From positions 1-64,000 of the forward strand of contig BDTO01000036.1 of NCBI GenBank assembly GCA_002897855.1: a stretch of 64,000 nt of DNA, in the 5' to 3' direction. Of the stretch, positions 40,886 to 52,027 are shown piece after piece (positions within the stretch are counted from its first letter, which is position 1; the number at the start of each line of letters is the position of its first letter). Both the position numbers and the translations under genes were made by a program. This stretch comes from a bacterium BMS3Bbin05. GTDB lineage: Bacteria; Nitrospirota; Thermodesulfovibrionia; Thermodesulfovibrionales; BMS3Bbin05. Under the pieces are notes generated by a model. It was given only the letters and a program-made list of their open reading frames with translations. It did not search any database and was not told the origin of the DNA.

Positions 40886-42082
40886 TCTTATAATGTCCCC
40901 TTCCCTCGCCTGTTCAGGAACAGTCATCCATACAACTTCATCATTCCGTGCAGATTCCACAGACATATGTTCCTCATCCTCTATTGTCTCGATCCGGAAT
41001 ATCATACCTTCAAGTCCAGGCGTGAGGAATTCAATTTCTTCACCCAAAAACAGCCTGTTGCGCATCAATATCTTTGCCTTGCCCCCCTCTTTGTTTAAAA
41101 TTATGCCGGCAAGCGCATGACTCATACGATACACATAATCATCATCATGATTGTAATCATCGTCGCCCTGTTTGCCGAGATACATTCCGGTAGTATATCC
41201 CCTGCTTGAGAACATTTTGAGTTCATCCAGCCATCTTTTCCTGACAACATATCCATCACCCTCCTTTAGCTCGTCTATTGCCTCCCTGTAACTCTTCACA
41301 ACCCCCGCAATGTAATTTATTCCCTTCATTCTCCCTTCTATCTTAAAACTGTCAACACCTGCATCCCGCAGTTTGTCCAGATGCCTTATCATGCAAAGGT
41401 CACGAGAACTCATTACGTATGTTCCCCTGCCGGTTTCATATACGGGGAAATATTCTCCCGGTCTTTTCTCTTCCATGAGAGAATATTTCCATCTGCATGA
41501 ATTTGTGCACTCACCGCTATTTGCACTCCTGTTTGCAAGAAAAGCGCTCATATAGCACCTTCCCGAATATGAAATACAGAGGGCGCCATGCACAAAACAC
41601 TCAAGCTCGATATCAACTTTCTGCCGTATTTCCCCTATCTCGTCAATATTCAGTTCACGTGCAAGAATAAGCCTCACAGCGCCCATGCGCTCCCAGAATC
41701 GTGCAGACACGTAGTTGGTAATATTGGCCTGTGTGCTTACATGGATCGGGATTCCGGGCGCCTGTTCTCTAAATAACATGAATACCCCCGGATCAGAAAC
41801 GATTACTGCATCCGGCTTGATGTTATTCAGCAGATGGATATGGCCCTTTATCTTTTCAATATCCCTGTTATGAGGAAAGATGTTAACGGTAACATAACAC
41901 TTGATTCCGTTCGCACGTGCATACATAATTGCATTATTCAACTCATCCCGCCCGAAATTATCCGCTCTTGCTCTCAGGCTGAAATCAGAAATACCCAGAT
42001 ATACGGCATCTGCACCATAATGAATGGCCGTCTTTAATTTTTCCATATTCCCCGCAGGGGCAAGAAGCTCGGGTTTCTCCAT
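40838..42082 (-). CDS. U32 family peptidase-like protein (tRNA hydroxylation TrhP/YegQ type)
   Basis: 414 residues. ELLAPAGNMEKLKTAIHYGADAVYLG opens the family barrel. The conserved C-rich region CFVHGALCISYSGRCYMSAF and GECTNSCRWKY carry four to five cysteines that bind an Fe-S cluster in TrhP. SFKIEGRMKG is the next signature, and a C-terminal beta domain follows. TrhP hydroxylates uridine-34 of tRNAs to ho5U; members were earlier called peptidases. The last 13 or so residues (IDLPCGETTGNLM) are encoded by a palindromic repeat and are unlikely to be conserved. Confidence 0.88.
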   Translation of the reverse strand: MEKPELLAPAGNMEKLKTAIHYGADAVYLGISDFSLRARADNFGRDELNNAIMYARANGIKCYVTVNIFPHNRDIEKIKGHIHLLNNIKPDAVIVSDPGVFMLFREQAPGIPIHVSTQANITNYVSARFWERMGAVRLILARELNIDEIGEIRQKVDIELECFVHGALCISYSGRCYMSAFLANRSANSGECTNSCRWKYSLMEEKRPGEYFPVYETGRGTYVMSSRDLCMIRHLDKLRDAGVDSFKIEGRMKGINYIAGVVKSYREAIDELKEGDGYVVRKRWLDELKMFSSRGYTTGMYLGKQGDDDYNHDDDYVYRMSHALAGIILNKEGGKAKILMRNRLFLGEEIEFLTPGLEGMIFRIETIEDEEHMSVESARNDEVVWMTVPEQAREGDIIRKMIDLPCGETTGNLM

Positions 42083-42118
42083 AATTAACTCTCTGATTGA
42101 GTCACAGATGAACTTATA

Positions 42119-42949
42119 TTATTCCCGGTTTTCACTTAAATCCCCGATTATTTTTATTACTGATTGATTGAATCCTTCAGGGCCCATTCCATTAGAAGGC
42201 TTAATATTGGGAACAGCTTCAAGAATTTCTATATCATGAGACCCGTTCTTCTTTTTAACAACAACAGGATGATCAACATTCATGAACATTGGAATATCAT
42301 TCAGATTATCTCCAAGTGCAACTGTGATAACTTCTCCATAGTTTACTTTATAAATATCCCTTATCATTCTTACTGCCCTGCCCTTGTCATTATCGCCAAT
42401 AAGATGGATAAATCTGCCCGAAGTATAATGCAGTCCCATATCCCTGATTGCCTGTTTAAGTGAATTAAGATTAACTGTGTCATCAACAATGATCGGCTCA
42501 TCATAATCTCTTTCTTTGGACATTTTGGCCTGATCTCTTGAAAGGCCTGTAACATGCATTATTTCATCGATGTTCATATCGGAAAAACCTTTGATGTTAA
42601 AACCCATAAGTCTGAGTTTGTGTAATGCATCAATCAAATCTTTGTATGGTGCTCCAAGCGATATCATGTCATACCCGTATTTTTTGGATGTCCTTATCCA
42701 GAAAGGCATCTCTCTCACATAACCAGCCGGTATAAAAATACCGCCCCCGTTCTCTGATACAAACGGGTGCCCGTTGTCCAGCAATTTCCTGTAATAAATG
42801 ATTTCTCCTGCAGTTTTACTGGATACTATTACGAGTGGTATCTGTTTTTCTCTGATAACTTCAAGGGCTTCCCTTGCGGGTTCAAAAGAGTATGTATCCT
42901 CTTCTAAAAGCGTACCGTCCAGATCTGTAAATATGATTATTTTCTTCAT
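42119..42949 (-). CDS. HAD phosphatase, mannosyl-/glucosyl-3-phosphoglycerate phosphatase type
   Basis: 276-residue Cof-like HAD hydrolase. Motif 1 is FTDLDGTLL (D9 and D11), motif 2 IVSSKTAGEI and motif 4 VALGDNLNDIPMF. SENGGGIFIPAGY and the cap region match the MpgP family, which also dephosphorylates glucosyl-3-phosphoglycerate to glucosylglycerate. With the GpgS-like enzyme at 21451, GpgP is the best assignment. It overlaps glycerate kinase by 4 nt (ATGA) and so belongs to the same operon. The sugar specificity cannot be read from sequence. Confidence 0.82.
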   Translation of the reverse strand: MKKIIIFTDLDGTLLEEDTYSFEPAREALEVIREKQIPLVIVSSKTAGEIIYYRKLLDNGHPFVSENGGGIFIPAGYVREMPFWIRTSKKYGYDMISLGAPYKDLIDALHKLRLMGFNIKGFSDMNIDEIMHVTGLSRDQAKMSKERDYDEPIIVDDTVNLNSLKQAIRDMGLHYTSGRFIHLIGDNDKGRAVRMIRDIYKVNYGEVITVALGDNLNDIPMFMNVDHPVVVKKKNGSHDIEILEAVPNIKPSNGMGPEGFNQSVIKIIGDLSENRE

Positions 42950-44226
42950 TTGATTATTACTATCTGTATATCCATAACATTAGTGCCTGTAGGGCCTGTA
43001 ACGAAAAGCCCTCCCTCTTTCCGGAAGAAATGGTACATATCGTTTTTGCCCAGATATTCATCCACATCCAGGCCTGACAATCGGGCCCTGCTTATCGTGT
43101 TTCCATCAACTATTGCGCCGGCTGCATCAGTGGGTCCGTCATTACCATCCGTACCCGCTGATAACATTGTAATATTTTCAAGCCCCTTTACTTCTTTTGC
43201 AAATCCTGCGGCAAGCTCCATGTTTCTTCCTCCTTTTCCGTTACCCTTTACGGTTACCGTCGTCTCTCCCCCGGATATTATGCATAAAGGTCTTTCATCC
43301 CGTTTTTTTATCATTTCCCTGACTCTTGCTCCTATAGATACCCCTGCATCTACAGCTTCACCTGTAATAAATTCGTCATAGACCAATACGGACATCCCTG
43401 CATCCCTTGCCTTCTCTTCGGCTGCCTTTATAGCAACACTCAAACTTCCTATAATTGTATTTTCTACTTTGTCAAGAATTGGATCGCCTTTCTTAAGAGT
43501 TTCCTGTATCACACCCTCAGAACCGTTACGAAGTACCTCTCTCACGTTTCTTGGAATTGAAGACTCAAGGCCATATTTATATACGACATCAACAGCTTCC
43601 GAGAAAGTTGAATCATCATAAGTCGTCGGCCCCGATGCTATCACATCCAGTCTGTCACCCATTACATCAGACAATATCAGAGATGCAATATTTCTCCCCC
43701 TGAAATGATACAGAAACCGTCCACCCTTTACATCGGATAGGTGTTTTCTGACAGCATTAAGCTCAAATATATCAGCACCGGCCCTCAAAAGCATATCAGT
43801 AGTAATCTGTTTGTCAATGAGAGTCAGTCCTTCATAAGGCTTGCAAAACAGAGAAGATCCGCCGCCTGATATCAGGCATATCAAATCATCATCAGACGTC
43901 AAATTATCTACAAAATCGACAAGCTCCGACGTATACTTAATGCTGTTCTCGTCGGGAACAGGATGCGCCGCCTCCTTCAGTGTCAGCATACCTGTTTTCT
44001 TGCCATGCCCGTACTTTGTAATCAAATATCCTCCCAGCAATTTTCCGCCGAGGACATCCTCGCAAGCCATTCCCATTTGTGACGCTGCCTTTCCGAAACC
44101 TACTACATATACCCCCTTCGACCATCTGCCGAAATGATCTTCAATAAACGATCTTACGGCATTATAAGGATTTACCGCTTTAACAGCTGCATCGAATATA
44201 TCCCTTAATAATTTCTTTGAATCCAC
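42946..44226 (-). CDS. Glycerate 2-kinase (MOFRL/DUF4147 family)
   Basis: Phosphorylates glycerate at C2 to 2-phosphoglycerate, feeding glycolysis. The DUF4147 domain has GFGKAASQMG, AAHPVPDENS and LISGGGSSLF, and the MOFRL domain has ISGGETTVTVKGNGKGGRNMELA and AGTDGNDGPTDAAGA, which define the family. The start is GTG at 44226 behind AGGAG. With the phosphatase it may recycle glycerate released from glucosylglycerate; serine metabolism is an alternative. Confidence 0.9.
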   Translation of the reverse strand: MDSKKLLRDIFDAAVKAVNPYNAVRSFIEDHFGRWSKGVYVVGFGKAASQMGMACEDVLGGKLLGGYLITKYGHGKKTGMLTLKEAAHPVPDENSIKYTSELVDFVDNLTSDDDLICLISGGGSSLFCKPYEGLTLIDKQITTDMLLRAGADIFELNAVRKHLSDVKGGRFLYHFRGRNIASLILSDVMGDRLDVIASGPTTYDDSTFSEAVDVVYKYGLESSIPRNVREVLRNGSEGVIQETLKKGDPILDKVENTIIGSLSVAIKAAEEKARDAGMSVLVYDEFITGEAVDAGVSIGARVREMIKKRDERPLCIISGGETTVTVKGNGKGGRNMELAAGFAKEVKGLENITMLSAGTDGNDGPTDAAGAIVDGNTISRARLSGLDVDEYLGKNDMYHFFRKEGGLFVTGPTGTNVMDIQIVIIK

Positions 44227-44227
44227 A

Positions 44228-45379
44228 TCAAAGTCTCCTTTTGAACATAACGAAAAACTTTTCCATCAGTTTGACTAAAAACGGCCGCTTCACCCATTCA
44301 TAAAGCTCCACTTTCTTTGATTTTTCCAGATCTCTTTTGAATATCTTTTCCATCTGCATCGCAAATCTCTCATCAAAGACTCCCATATTGCCCTCATCAT
44401 TTTTACGAAGCGACTGGAAATCAAGATTTGCTGACCCTATAATGCTGAATACATTGTCAAACAAATAAGATTTTGCATGAAGTATACTCTCATTGTACAG
44501 ATATATTTTAATACCCCATTTAAGCAGTTTCGTAAAAGATGCCCTGCCTGCATACATAACCGACTTCATATCACTATAACGCGGCAGGAGCAGTTCGACC
44601 CCGACTCCTCTGTCAACAGCCTCTTTCAGCAGGAACATCATCCTTCTGCTCGGTGTAAAATATGCTGTTGTAAGGTGTATGCTTTGCCCGGTATTTCTTA
44701 TACACCAATACAGGAGTTTTCTCAACTTCTTTCTTCCGCGGGCTGAAGATGAAAATATAGGCAGGACATTCAGGCCGTCGCTATAAAGCAAAGGTTTTTC
44801 TGTCTGTATATCAGTTATAGGATTCCCTTTCCAGAATCTCCATGTTATCTTAAATATCTCATGAAGCCTGCGGGCGACCGGACCCTCTACCCTTATGGCC
44901 GTGTCTCTCCACCCTCTTTTTTTGTGCCTGAAAAAACCATACCCCCTGTATTCATCCGCTATGTTAAGTCCTCCGGTAAATACAATCTTGCCGTCTATAA
45001 CAATCAGTTTCCTGTGATCTCTGTGAATATAATCTCCTATTGACTTCCATTTGAGCGGCCTGGAAGCTTTGACCTCGATTCCCGCTGTTTCCATATCTTT
45101 CCAGAAACTTCGGGATGTTGTAAACGATCCGAAGTGGTCATATAGTATACATACCTTCAATCCGCTCCCGGCTTTTTTCTTCAAGAGTCTTGCAAGTTCT
45201 TCCCCGGTATCATCATTTTTGAAGATGTAGAATATCAAAAATATACTATTTTCGGCCTTTTCCATATCATGAAATATGATGTTGAACGCATCGTTGCCCT
45301 CATAAAAAACATTTACCCTGTTTTGACCGACAAATTTTTCTCCATACATACTTTCTATATCGGGAATATTGATTGGCAT
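44228..45379 (-). CDS. Phospholipase D-type cardiolipin synthase-like protein
   Basis: 383 residues with two HKD motifs: HRDHRKLIVIDGKIVFTGG (about 136-155) and LHAKSYLFDNVFSIIGSANLD (split; about 298-318). FYIFKNDDTG and RDTAIRVEGP are typical of cardiolipin synthases. The usual N-terminal membrane helices of ClsA are absent, as in ClsB/C types. It condenses phosphatidylglycerol or related lipids, most likely at the inner membrane. It lies 1 nt before the glycerate kinase gene. Confidence 0.85.
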   Translation of the reverse strand: MPINIPDIESMYGEKFVGQNRVNVFYEGNDAFNIIFHDMEKAENSIFLIFYIFKNDDTGEELARLLKKKAGSGLKVCILYDHFGSFTTSRSFWKDMETAGIEVKASRPLKWKSIGDYIHRDHRKLIVIDGKIVFTGGLNIADEYRGYGFFRHKKRGWRDTAIRVEGPVARRLHEIFKITWRFWKGNPITDIQTEKPLLYSDGLNVLPIFSSSARGRKKLRKLLYWCIRNTGQSIHLTTAYFTPSRRMMFLLKEAVDRGVGVELLLPRYSDMKSVMYAGRASFTKLLKWGIKIYLYNESILHAKSYLFDNVFSIIGSANLDFQSLRKNDEGNMGVFDERFAMQMEKIFKRDLEKSKKVELYEWVKRPFLVKLMEKFFVMFKRRL

Positions 45380-45433
45380 AACTGTTACAAGCTAAGATAC
45401 TGCTAAATTATGTGGATGTAACTTCAGGAGCGA

Positions 45434-46174
45434 TTACCTCAATCCTGCCTTTGAAAAGAGTAACCCGAGATACTTGTTAACTATACTATCTCGTCGTATA
45501 AAGGGAATAGGCGGCTTTTTACGCATGCCAAGCCGTATAAGCATCTTTATCAATTCTTTATTGTTCTTATCATACTTAAGGCCATTTCTGACATATTGAA
45601 TAGCCATATTCTTCTTCCCGGCCGCAAGGTATGCCTTGCCGAGATTTAAATAGAAAAAATGCTCAAAATAATAGCCGCTGATTTTATGCCCTTTTTTGAA
45701 ATCCGACAAAGCCTTTTTGCAGATGGCAATGCCATTGTTGTACTGCTTAAATAAGACTGCCCGCAGGTATCCGCAATATGACATAATAAAAGGATCATCA
45801 GGAAATATCAGCATGGCATCTTCTACGAGGTCATATGCATCTTTCAATCTGTTTTTTTTGATGAGAGTTCCTATCCCCTTGATATAATCCGACTCGCTCC
45901 TCTTTGTTTCAAGATGTTTTTCCTGAATCATCTTAATCATTTCATTATGCTGACGATGCATTAACTCATGAAACTCGTTTTCCCCGATACTATCCTTCGA
46001 TAGACAGGCAGACTTGATCTTCTCTACAATTCTGCCCTCCAGGTAGGCTGTAGAAGTAATGAATGGATATCTTGATGTGGCTTCTTCTGTCTGTATAAAA
46101 TAATTTATGCCCTTTACAGAAATCGTGGTGCTATAATCAAAACGCTTACCGGTTTTAAGCCTTATCTTCTTCAT
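45434..46174 (-). CDS. TPR-like protein of unknown function
   Basis: 246 residues when started at ATG 46174 (MKKIRLKTGKRFDYST). A longer frame to 46243 runs into repeat sequence and is not preferred. The N-terminal 90 residues look like a beta-rich domain; residues about 115-220 hold two to three TPR-like helical pairs (DAYDLVEDAMLIFPDDP, GYYFEHFFYLNLGKAYLAAGKKNMA). There is no signal peptide. Ribosome-binding sequence is weak. Function unknown. Confidence 0.68.
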   Translation of the reverse strand: MKKIRLKTGKRFDYSTTISVKGINYFIQTEEATSRYPFITSTAYLEGRIVEKIKSACLSKDSIGENEFHELMHRQHNEMIKMIQEKHLETKRSESDYIKGIGTLIKKNRLKDAYDLVEDAMLIFPDDPFIMSYCGYLRAVLFKQYNNGIAICKKALSDFKKGHKISGYYFEHFFYLNLGKAYLAAGKKNMAIQYVRNGLKYDKNNKELIKMLIRLGMRKKPPIPFIRRDSIVNKYLGLLFSKAGLR

Positions 46175-46189
46175 TAATATACTTTTTCC

Positions 46190-46305
46190 GTTAAAGACTC
46201 CCTGAGACCTGTCTGCGTGCAACGGACAGGCAGGCAAGACCACGAAAAATTCTGATGTAAGGAGTCTTTTTTATTATTATATTTGTTTGCTACCCATTTA
46301 ATAAT
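46190..46305. repeat. Palindromic intergenic repeat, family 2, copy d
   Basis: GACCTGTCTGCGTGCAACGGACAGGCAGGC forms a hairpin (CTGTCTGCGTG... CAGGCAG), then GGAGTCTTTTTTATTATTATATTTG and TACCCATTTAA, the conserved right end of family 2. It lies upstream of the TPR gene. Confidence 0.6.
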
Positions 46306-46321
46306 CATTCAGATAGTCTCT

Positions 46322-46500
46322 TTATATAAAAAGTTTAAAGTTATACCTGATAAATGTCAAATCCATATTTCCATTTATAGTTGGTGAAGAATCGTATCTC
46401 CCATCTGTTATGAATTCCAAAGGCATACTAATACTGATATATTTTAACCCTGATAATTCATAAGCCCTTGCAGTGGAAGCCGAATAATGTAATAATCCGC
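46322..46500 (-). pseudogene. Remnant of an outer-membrane beta-barrel protein gene
   Basis: A minus-strand frame with no start codon or ribosome-binding site runs from about 46500 and ends at TAA 46322-46324. It encodes a clean stretch ARAYELSGLKYISISMPLEF, then ITDGRYDSSPTINGNMD and LTFIRYNFKLFI, alternating hydrophobic residues like the last strands of a barrel. A stop codon closes the frame upstream (about 46513-46515). It is therefore the 3' end of a lost gene. The family cannot be named. Confidence 0.45.
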
Positions 46501-46554
46501 AAGTCCCGGCCCGTTAAAACTCATGGAGGCAGGAAACAATTTATCATGCTCCAT

Positions 46555-46587
46555 AAAAAAACACCCCTTAAAAACACAGGGGTGTTT
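46555..46587 (-). terminator. Rho-independent terminator of the atp operon
   Basis: On the minus strand, AAACACCCCT and AGGGGTGTTT form a perfect 10-bp stem with a 9-nt loop; a T tract follows. It lies 22 nt after the atpC stop. Confidence 0.92.
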
Positions 46588-46608
46588 CGATAAATAATAA
46601 CGATAATC

Positions 46609-47019
46609 TTATCTTGACGAGGCCTTCTCTGCGACCTGAATTCTCATTATAGCCCTTTGAAGCGCCGTCTGACTCCTTGTAAAATCGAGATCTTCTTCTT
46701 TCTTAAATCTTTCTTCAGCCCTTTTCATGGCTTCTCTCGCCCTTTCTATATCGATATCCTCAGATCTTTCAGCGCTGTCCGCAAGTACCATCATATTATC
46801 TGAAATAACTTCGGCATACCCCGAATTGATAAAGACATAATAATTCCTGCCGCCTTTTTTATAAATAAGCATGCCGATATTAAGCGTGGTTACAAAAGAA
46901 ACATGACCTGGTAATACACCAAATTCTCCTTCTGTACCGGATGCAACCACCTCATCTACATCTTCGGACAGAATACTGCCATACGGCGTAACTATTTCGA
47001 GAATCACTTTTTCTTCCAA
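46609..47019 (-). CDS. atpC: ATP synthase epsilon subunit
   Basis: 136 residues. The N-terminal beta sandwich (MEEKVILEIVTPYGSILSEDVDEVVASGTEGEFGVLPGHV) is typical of epsilon subunits, and the C-terminal helical hairpin (ERAREAMKRAEERFKK...LQRAIMRIQVAEK) is full length. It forms the central stalk of F1 and can inhibit ATP hydrolysis. It is the last gene of the operon, followed by a terminator. Confidence 0.95.
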   Translation of the reverse strand: MEEKVILEIVTPYGSILSEDVDEVVASGTEGEFGVLPGHVSFVTTLNIGMLIYKKGGRNYYVFINSGYAEVISDNMMVLADSAERSEDIDIERAREAMKRAEERFKKEEDLDFTRSQTALQRAIMRIQVAEKASSR

Positions 47020-47037
47020 TTAATCACCCCTGTTTAG

Positions 47038-48486
<1,449 letters not shown>

Positions 48487-48508
48487 TTATATAAATTAAA
48501 TGATTCCA

Positions 48509-49384
48509 TCACTGTTTTATGGCCTCCGCTCCGCCGACGATGTCCATAAGCTCCGTGGTAATAGCAGCCTGTCTTGCCTTGTTGTATTGAAGAGTAAGTT
48601 TTTCCACCAGCTCGTTGGTATTTTTCGTGGCATTTTCCATAGCGGTCATTCTCGCCGCTTCCTCGGCTGCCTGTGATTCAAGCAAAGCCCTGTAAATCTG
48701 TATTTCTATATTCTTTGGAAGTAACCTGTTGAGGATTTCTTTCTCTGAAGGCTCGAATATGAAGTCTCCCGTAACCATTGCTCTGTTTTCCCCATCTTCT
48801 TCAAAAGGCTCAATAGGCAGAAGCTTTACTTTCGTAACATTCTGCATCATTACGGATTTAAACTCATTATATACCAGAAATACCTCGTCAATATCTTCAG
48901 CCGCATAGGCATCGATTACTTCCCTCGCAACCTTCTGTGCATTAGTATATACAATCTTGCCGGAAAGCCCTGTCCAGGACTTTCTCGTCTTAATATGCCT
49001 TCTCCTGAAATAGTCGCTCGCCTTTCTTCCTATAGTAGTCAGGGAAACCGTAAATCCTTCCGATGTGAGCCCGTTTACAAATTTAGACGCTTCTTTAATA
49101 ATATTGGCATTAAAGGCGCCGCAAAGCCCCTTATCACCGGTCATAACAATGACCTCTACAGTCCTCCGCGGCCTTACCGCAAGAAGCGGGTGAAGTTCTC
49201 TTTCGACTCCTGATGAAAGGCCCGTCAGAATAGATCGCATTTTATTTGAGTACGGTCTTACCCTCATCATTGCATCCTGAGCCTTGCGCAATTTTGCGGC
49301 AGCCACCATCTTCATGGCCTTCGTAATCTTCCCGGTATTCTTAACCGCCTGAATTCTATTCTTTATATCTCTTAAATTTGGCAT
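48509..49384 (-). CDS. atpG: ATP synthase gamma subunit
   Basis: 291 residues forming the rotor shaft. The N-terminal helix MPNLRDIKNRIQAVKNTGKITKAMKMVAA and the C-terminal helix NELVEKLTLQYNKARQAAITTELMDIVGGA are the two shaft helices. GDKGLCGAFN is a conserved Rossmann-like element. It lies between atpA and atpD, as usual. Confidence 0.97.
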   Translation of the reverse strand: MPNLRDIKNRIQAVKNTGKITKAMKMVAAAKLRKAQDAMMRVRPYSNKMRSILTGLSSGVERELHPLLAVRPRRTVEVIVMTGDKGLCGAFNANIIKEASKFVNGLTSEGFTVSLTTIGRKASDYFRRRHIKTRKSWTGLSGKIVYTNAQKVAREVIDAYAAEDIDEVFLVYNEFKSVMMQNVTKVKLLPIEPFEEDGENRAMVTGDFIFEPSEKEILNRLLPKNIEIQIYRALLESQAAEEAARMTAMENATKNTNELVEKLTLQYNKARQAAITTELMDIVGGAEAIKQ

Positions 49385-49399
49385 TAACGGAACCCCGGA

Positions 49400-50908
49400 T
49401 CAAGCCTGAAACGTGGCTTTAAACGCCTTTATCGTCTCATTCATTTTCTCTTTAAGTGACTCATCAAGAGCCTTCTTCTCAGTAATTTCATCCAATATTT
49501 CCTTATTCTGCGATTTCACATAACTCACAAGACCGCTCTCAAAATCGATGACCTTCTCAACCGGTACATCATCCACAAAACCCTGCGTTCCTGCATACAG
49601 CAAAAGTATCTGTTCAGCCATAGTCATCGGAACATATTGATCCTGTTTCAGCAGTTCTATCATTCTCTTGCCTCTTTCGATCTGGGCAAGGGTCGACTTG
49701 TCAAGGTCTGATCCGAACTGTGCAAATGCGGCAAGTTCCCTGAACTGCGCAAGATCAAGCCTCAACGTTCCTGCTACCTGTTTCATCGCCTTGGTCTGAG
49801 CAGCTCCACCGACACGACTTACAGACAGACCCACATTAACCGCAGGCCTTACACCTGCATAGAAAAGGTCAGGTTCAAGATAAATCTGGCCGTCTGTAAT
49901 CGATATAACATTGGTAGGTATGTATGCTGATACGTCACCTGCCTGTGTCTCAATAATAGGCAAGGCCGTAAGAGAACCGCCTCCAAGGTCGTCAGAAAGC
50001 TTCGAGGCCCTTTCGAGGAGTCTTGAATGCAGATAAAAAACATCACCGGGGTATGCCTCACGGCCAGGCGGGCGCCTCAAAAGAAGCGACAATTGCCTGT
50101 ATGCAGTTGCCTGCTTGCTGAGATCATCATATATAATAAGCGCATGTTTGCCGTTATCTCTGAAGTATTCTCCTATGGAACATCCGGTATAAGGAGCAAG
50201 GTACTGCAATGGAGCAGGCTCACTGGCCGTAGATGAGACTATAATTGTATGTTCAAGTGCCCCGTATTCTTCCAGAGTCTTAACAACGCGAACCACGTTG
50301 GCCCTCTTCTGCCCTATAGCAACATATATGCAGTAAACATCTTCGCCTTTCTGGTTGATAATTGCATCAACTCCTATAGCCGTCTTACCGGTCTGACGGT
50401 CTCCGATTATGAGTTCTCTCTGGCCTCTACCGATGGGTATCATGGAATCAATCGCCTTTATCCCGGTCTGCAGAGGCTCACGGACTGGCTGACGGTCAAC
50501 TATACCCGGCGCCACAACATCGACTATCCTGGTATCTTTTGTATTTATAGGCCCCTTCCCGTCAATAGGCTGCCCTATGGCGTTCACAACCCTCCCAAGC
50601 ATGGCATCACCGACCGGAACGGACATGATCCTGCCGGTTCTCTTGACTATGTCGCCTTCCTTGATGAATCTGTCCTCACCAAAAATAACGGCACCTACGG
50701 CATCTGCCTCCAGGTTCAGCGCCATACCAAAAACATTATGCGGGAATTCGAGAAGTTCGCTCGACATGCAGTTTTCAAGACCATATATCCTTGCAATCCC
50801 GTCACCTATGGTCATGACCGTGCCGACCTCACTTACATCGACCTTTTTTTCAAAATCCGTAATCTGTTTCTTGATAGCCTCACTAATTTCTGCTACATTG
50901 ATATCCAT
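49400..50908 (-). CDS. atpA: ATP synthase alpha subunit
   Basis: 502 residues. P-loop [35 protein letters not shown] and [27 protein letters not shown] are alpha-specific. It provides the non-catalytic nucleotide sites and binds delta and b through its N-terminal helix. It follows atpH after 4 nt. Confidence 0.98.
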   Translation of the reverse strand: MDINVAEISEAIKKQITDFEKKVDVSEVGTVMTIGDGIARIYGLENCMSSELLEFPHNVFGMALNLEADAVGAVIFGEDRFIKEGDIVKRTGRIMSVPVGDAMLGRVVNAIGQPIDGKGPINTKDTRIVDVVAPGIVDRQPVREPLQTGIKAIDSMIPIGRGQRELIIGDRQTGKTAIGVDAIINQKGEDVYCIYVAIGQKRANVVRVVKTLEEYGALEHTIIVSSTASEPAPLQYLAPYTGCSIGEYFRDNGKHALIIYDDLSKQATAYRQLSLLLRRPPGREAYPGDVFYLHSRLLERASKLSDDLGGGSLTALPIIETQAGDVSAYIPTNVISITDGQIYLEPDLFYAGVRPAVNVGLSVSRVGGAAQTKAMKQVAGTLRLDLAQFRELAAFAQFGSDLDKSTLAQIERGKRMIELLKQDQYVPMTMAEQILLLYAGTQGFVDDVPVEKVIDFESGLVSYVKSQNKEILDEITEKKALDESLKEKMNETIKAFKATFQA

Positions 50909-50912
50909 GATT

Positions 50913-51455
50913 TCACCCCTTTATAAGCTCATCTTCTAAAAGCTTAAGCTGGCCTTTCAGGCTGCTATCGTACATTGTACTACCCATTTTTATTATGAAC
51001 CCTCCAAGAAGCGAAGGGTCGTTATCATACTCGATCTCCACATCCTTTGATGTAAGCCTTCCAAGTATATCTTTCAGCCTTCGCCCGATATCTTCGCTTA
51101 TTTCCACGGCGCTTATTACTATTGCCTTTGTCTTTTTCTTCTTCTCACGATACATGTCAACTGCAAGCTTAAGTATCTCAGGCAAAATTGCGATCGCCCC
51201 GTTTGCAGCAAGATACTTCAGATATTTTTCAATATTCCCGGACAGATTGATTGCTCCGGATATAATACCTACGGTTCTTTCCTTTTCATTCAATGAGAAC
51301 AGAGGGCTTGTAAGAGATGAGAATATGTCCCTGCTCTTTTGCATTACTTCATTCACAAGGCTGAGCTGACCGAATGCCTCTTCAAACTTATCGATTTCAA
51401 CGGCATTGAAAAGAGTTTTGGCATATTTCCTGGCAATCTTAAAAGTATCAGCCAT
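50913..51455 (-). CDS. atpH: ATP synthase delta subunit
   Basis: 180 residues from the ATG at 51455, with GAGG upstream. It overlaps the atpF stop by 8 nt. [19 protein letters not shown] begins the N-terminal helical bundle that docks on alpha; the C-terminal domain includes [41 protein letters not shown], the family signature. It joins the peripheral stalk to F1. Confidence 0.95.
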   Translation of the reverse strand: MADTFKIARKYAKTLFNAVEIDKFEEAFGQLSLVNEVMQKSRDIFSSLTSPLFSLNEKERTVGIISGAINLSGNIEKYLKYLAANGAIAILPEILKLAVDMYREKKKKTKAIVISAVEISEDIGRRLKDILGRLTSKDVEIEYDNDPSLLGGFIIKMGSTMYDSSLKGQLKLLEDELIKG

Positions 51456-52026
51456 TGTGTTCCTCAATCTTTTTCAGTGATTCCTCAAGAATCTTTATCT
51501 GGTCTTCATGTGTCAATTTTTCCTTTATCTTCTTACCCGCTATCTCTATCGCCAGCCTGGCCGCATCCGCCTTCAGGCTGTCTTTGGCCTGTTTAAGCTC
51601 CTGTTCAATATTAACCCGTGCCTGCGCCTTTATCCTCTCGCTCATCCTTTTACCCTCTTCAAGGAGGGCATCCCTGTCGGATTCACCACTCTTTTTTGCA
51701 GCATCCATTATTCTTTCAATTTCCTGATCCTTGAGTTTAAGTTTATCTTCAACCTCTTTTAATGCCTTTTCAGCGGCGGCCTTTGCATCTGAAGCCTCTT
51801 TTATGGATTTCTCTATAAGCTCGGTTCTCTGCTTTAAATAGGACTTGACCGGCTTACCAAGAAACCAGACAAGCACCACCACGAGTATCGTGAAATTCAA
51901 TAATTTCCATACCCAGCCCAAAACAGATGGCGTATGTTCTGCAGAGCCTTCAGCCGCATATACAGCGGTCACTGTAAGGACAAGTACAAACAAGAGCATA
52001 ATTACAGTTAAAAAAGTTCTTTTCAT
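51448..52026 (-). CDS. atpF: ATP synthase b subunit, with signal-peptide-like N-terminus
   Basis: 192 residues. Residues 1-24 (MKRTFLTVIMLLFVLVLTVTAVYA, ending AYAAE-like) look like a cleavable signal peptide; a second membrane helix is at about 40-57 (LLNFTILVVVLVWFLGKPV). A long charged coiled coil (about 60-190) follows. The extra N-terminal segment is seen in deltaproteobacterial and related b subunits. It pairs with the b' subunit encoded just upstream to form the peripheral stalk. Confidence 0.94.
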   Translation of the reverse strand: MKRTFLTVIMLLFVLVLTVTAVYAAEGSAEHTPSVLGWVWKLLNFTILVVVLVWFLGKPVKSYLKQRTELIEKSIKEASDAKAAAEKALKEVEDKLKLKDQEIERIMDAAKKSGESDRDALLEEGKRMSERIKAQARVNIEQELKQAKDSLKADAARLAIEIAGKKIKEKLTHEDQIKILEESLKKIEEHNG

Positions 52027-52027
52027 A

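Noticed and set aside
40550-41098. A 182-residue plus-strand frame overlapping the exchanger and U32 genes
   Set aside because: It lies in other frames of two well-supported genes and includes repeat sequence; no family pattern or start signal.
45434-46243. Longer TPR frame starting at 46243
   Set aside because: The extra residues are encoded by a palindromic repeat and include no conserved segment; ATG 46174 is more plausible.
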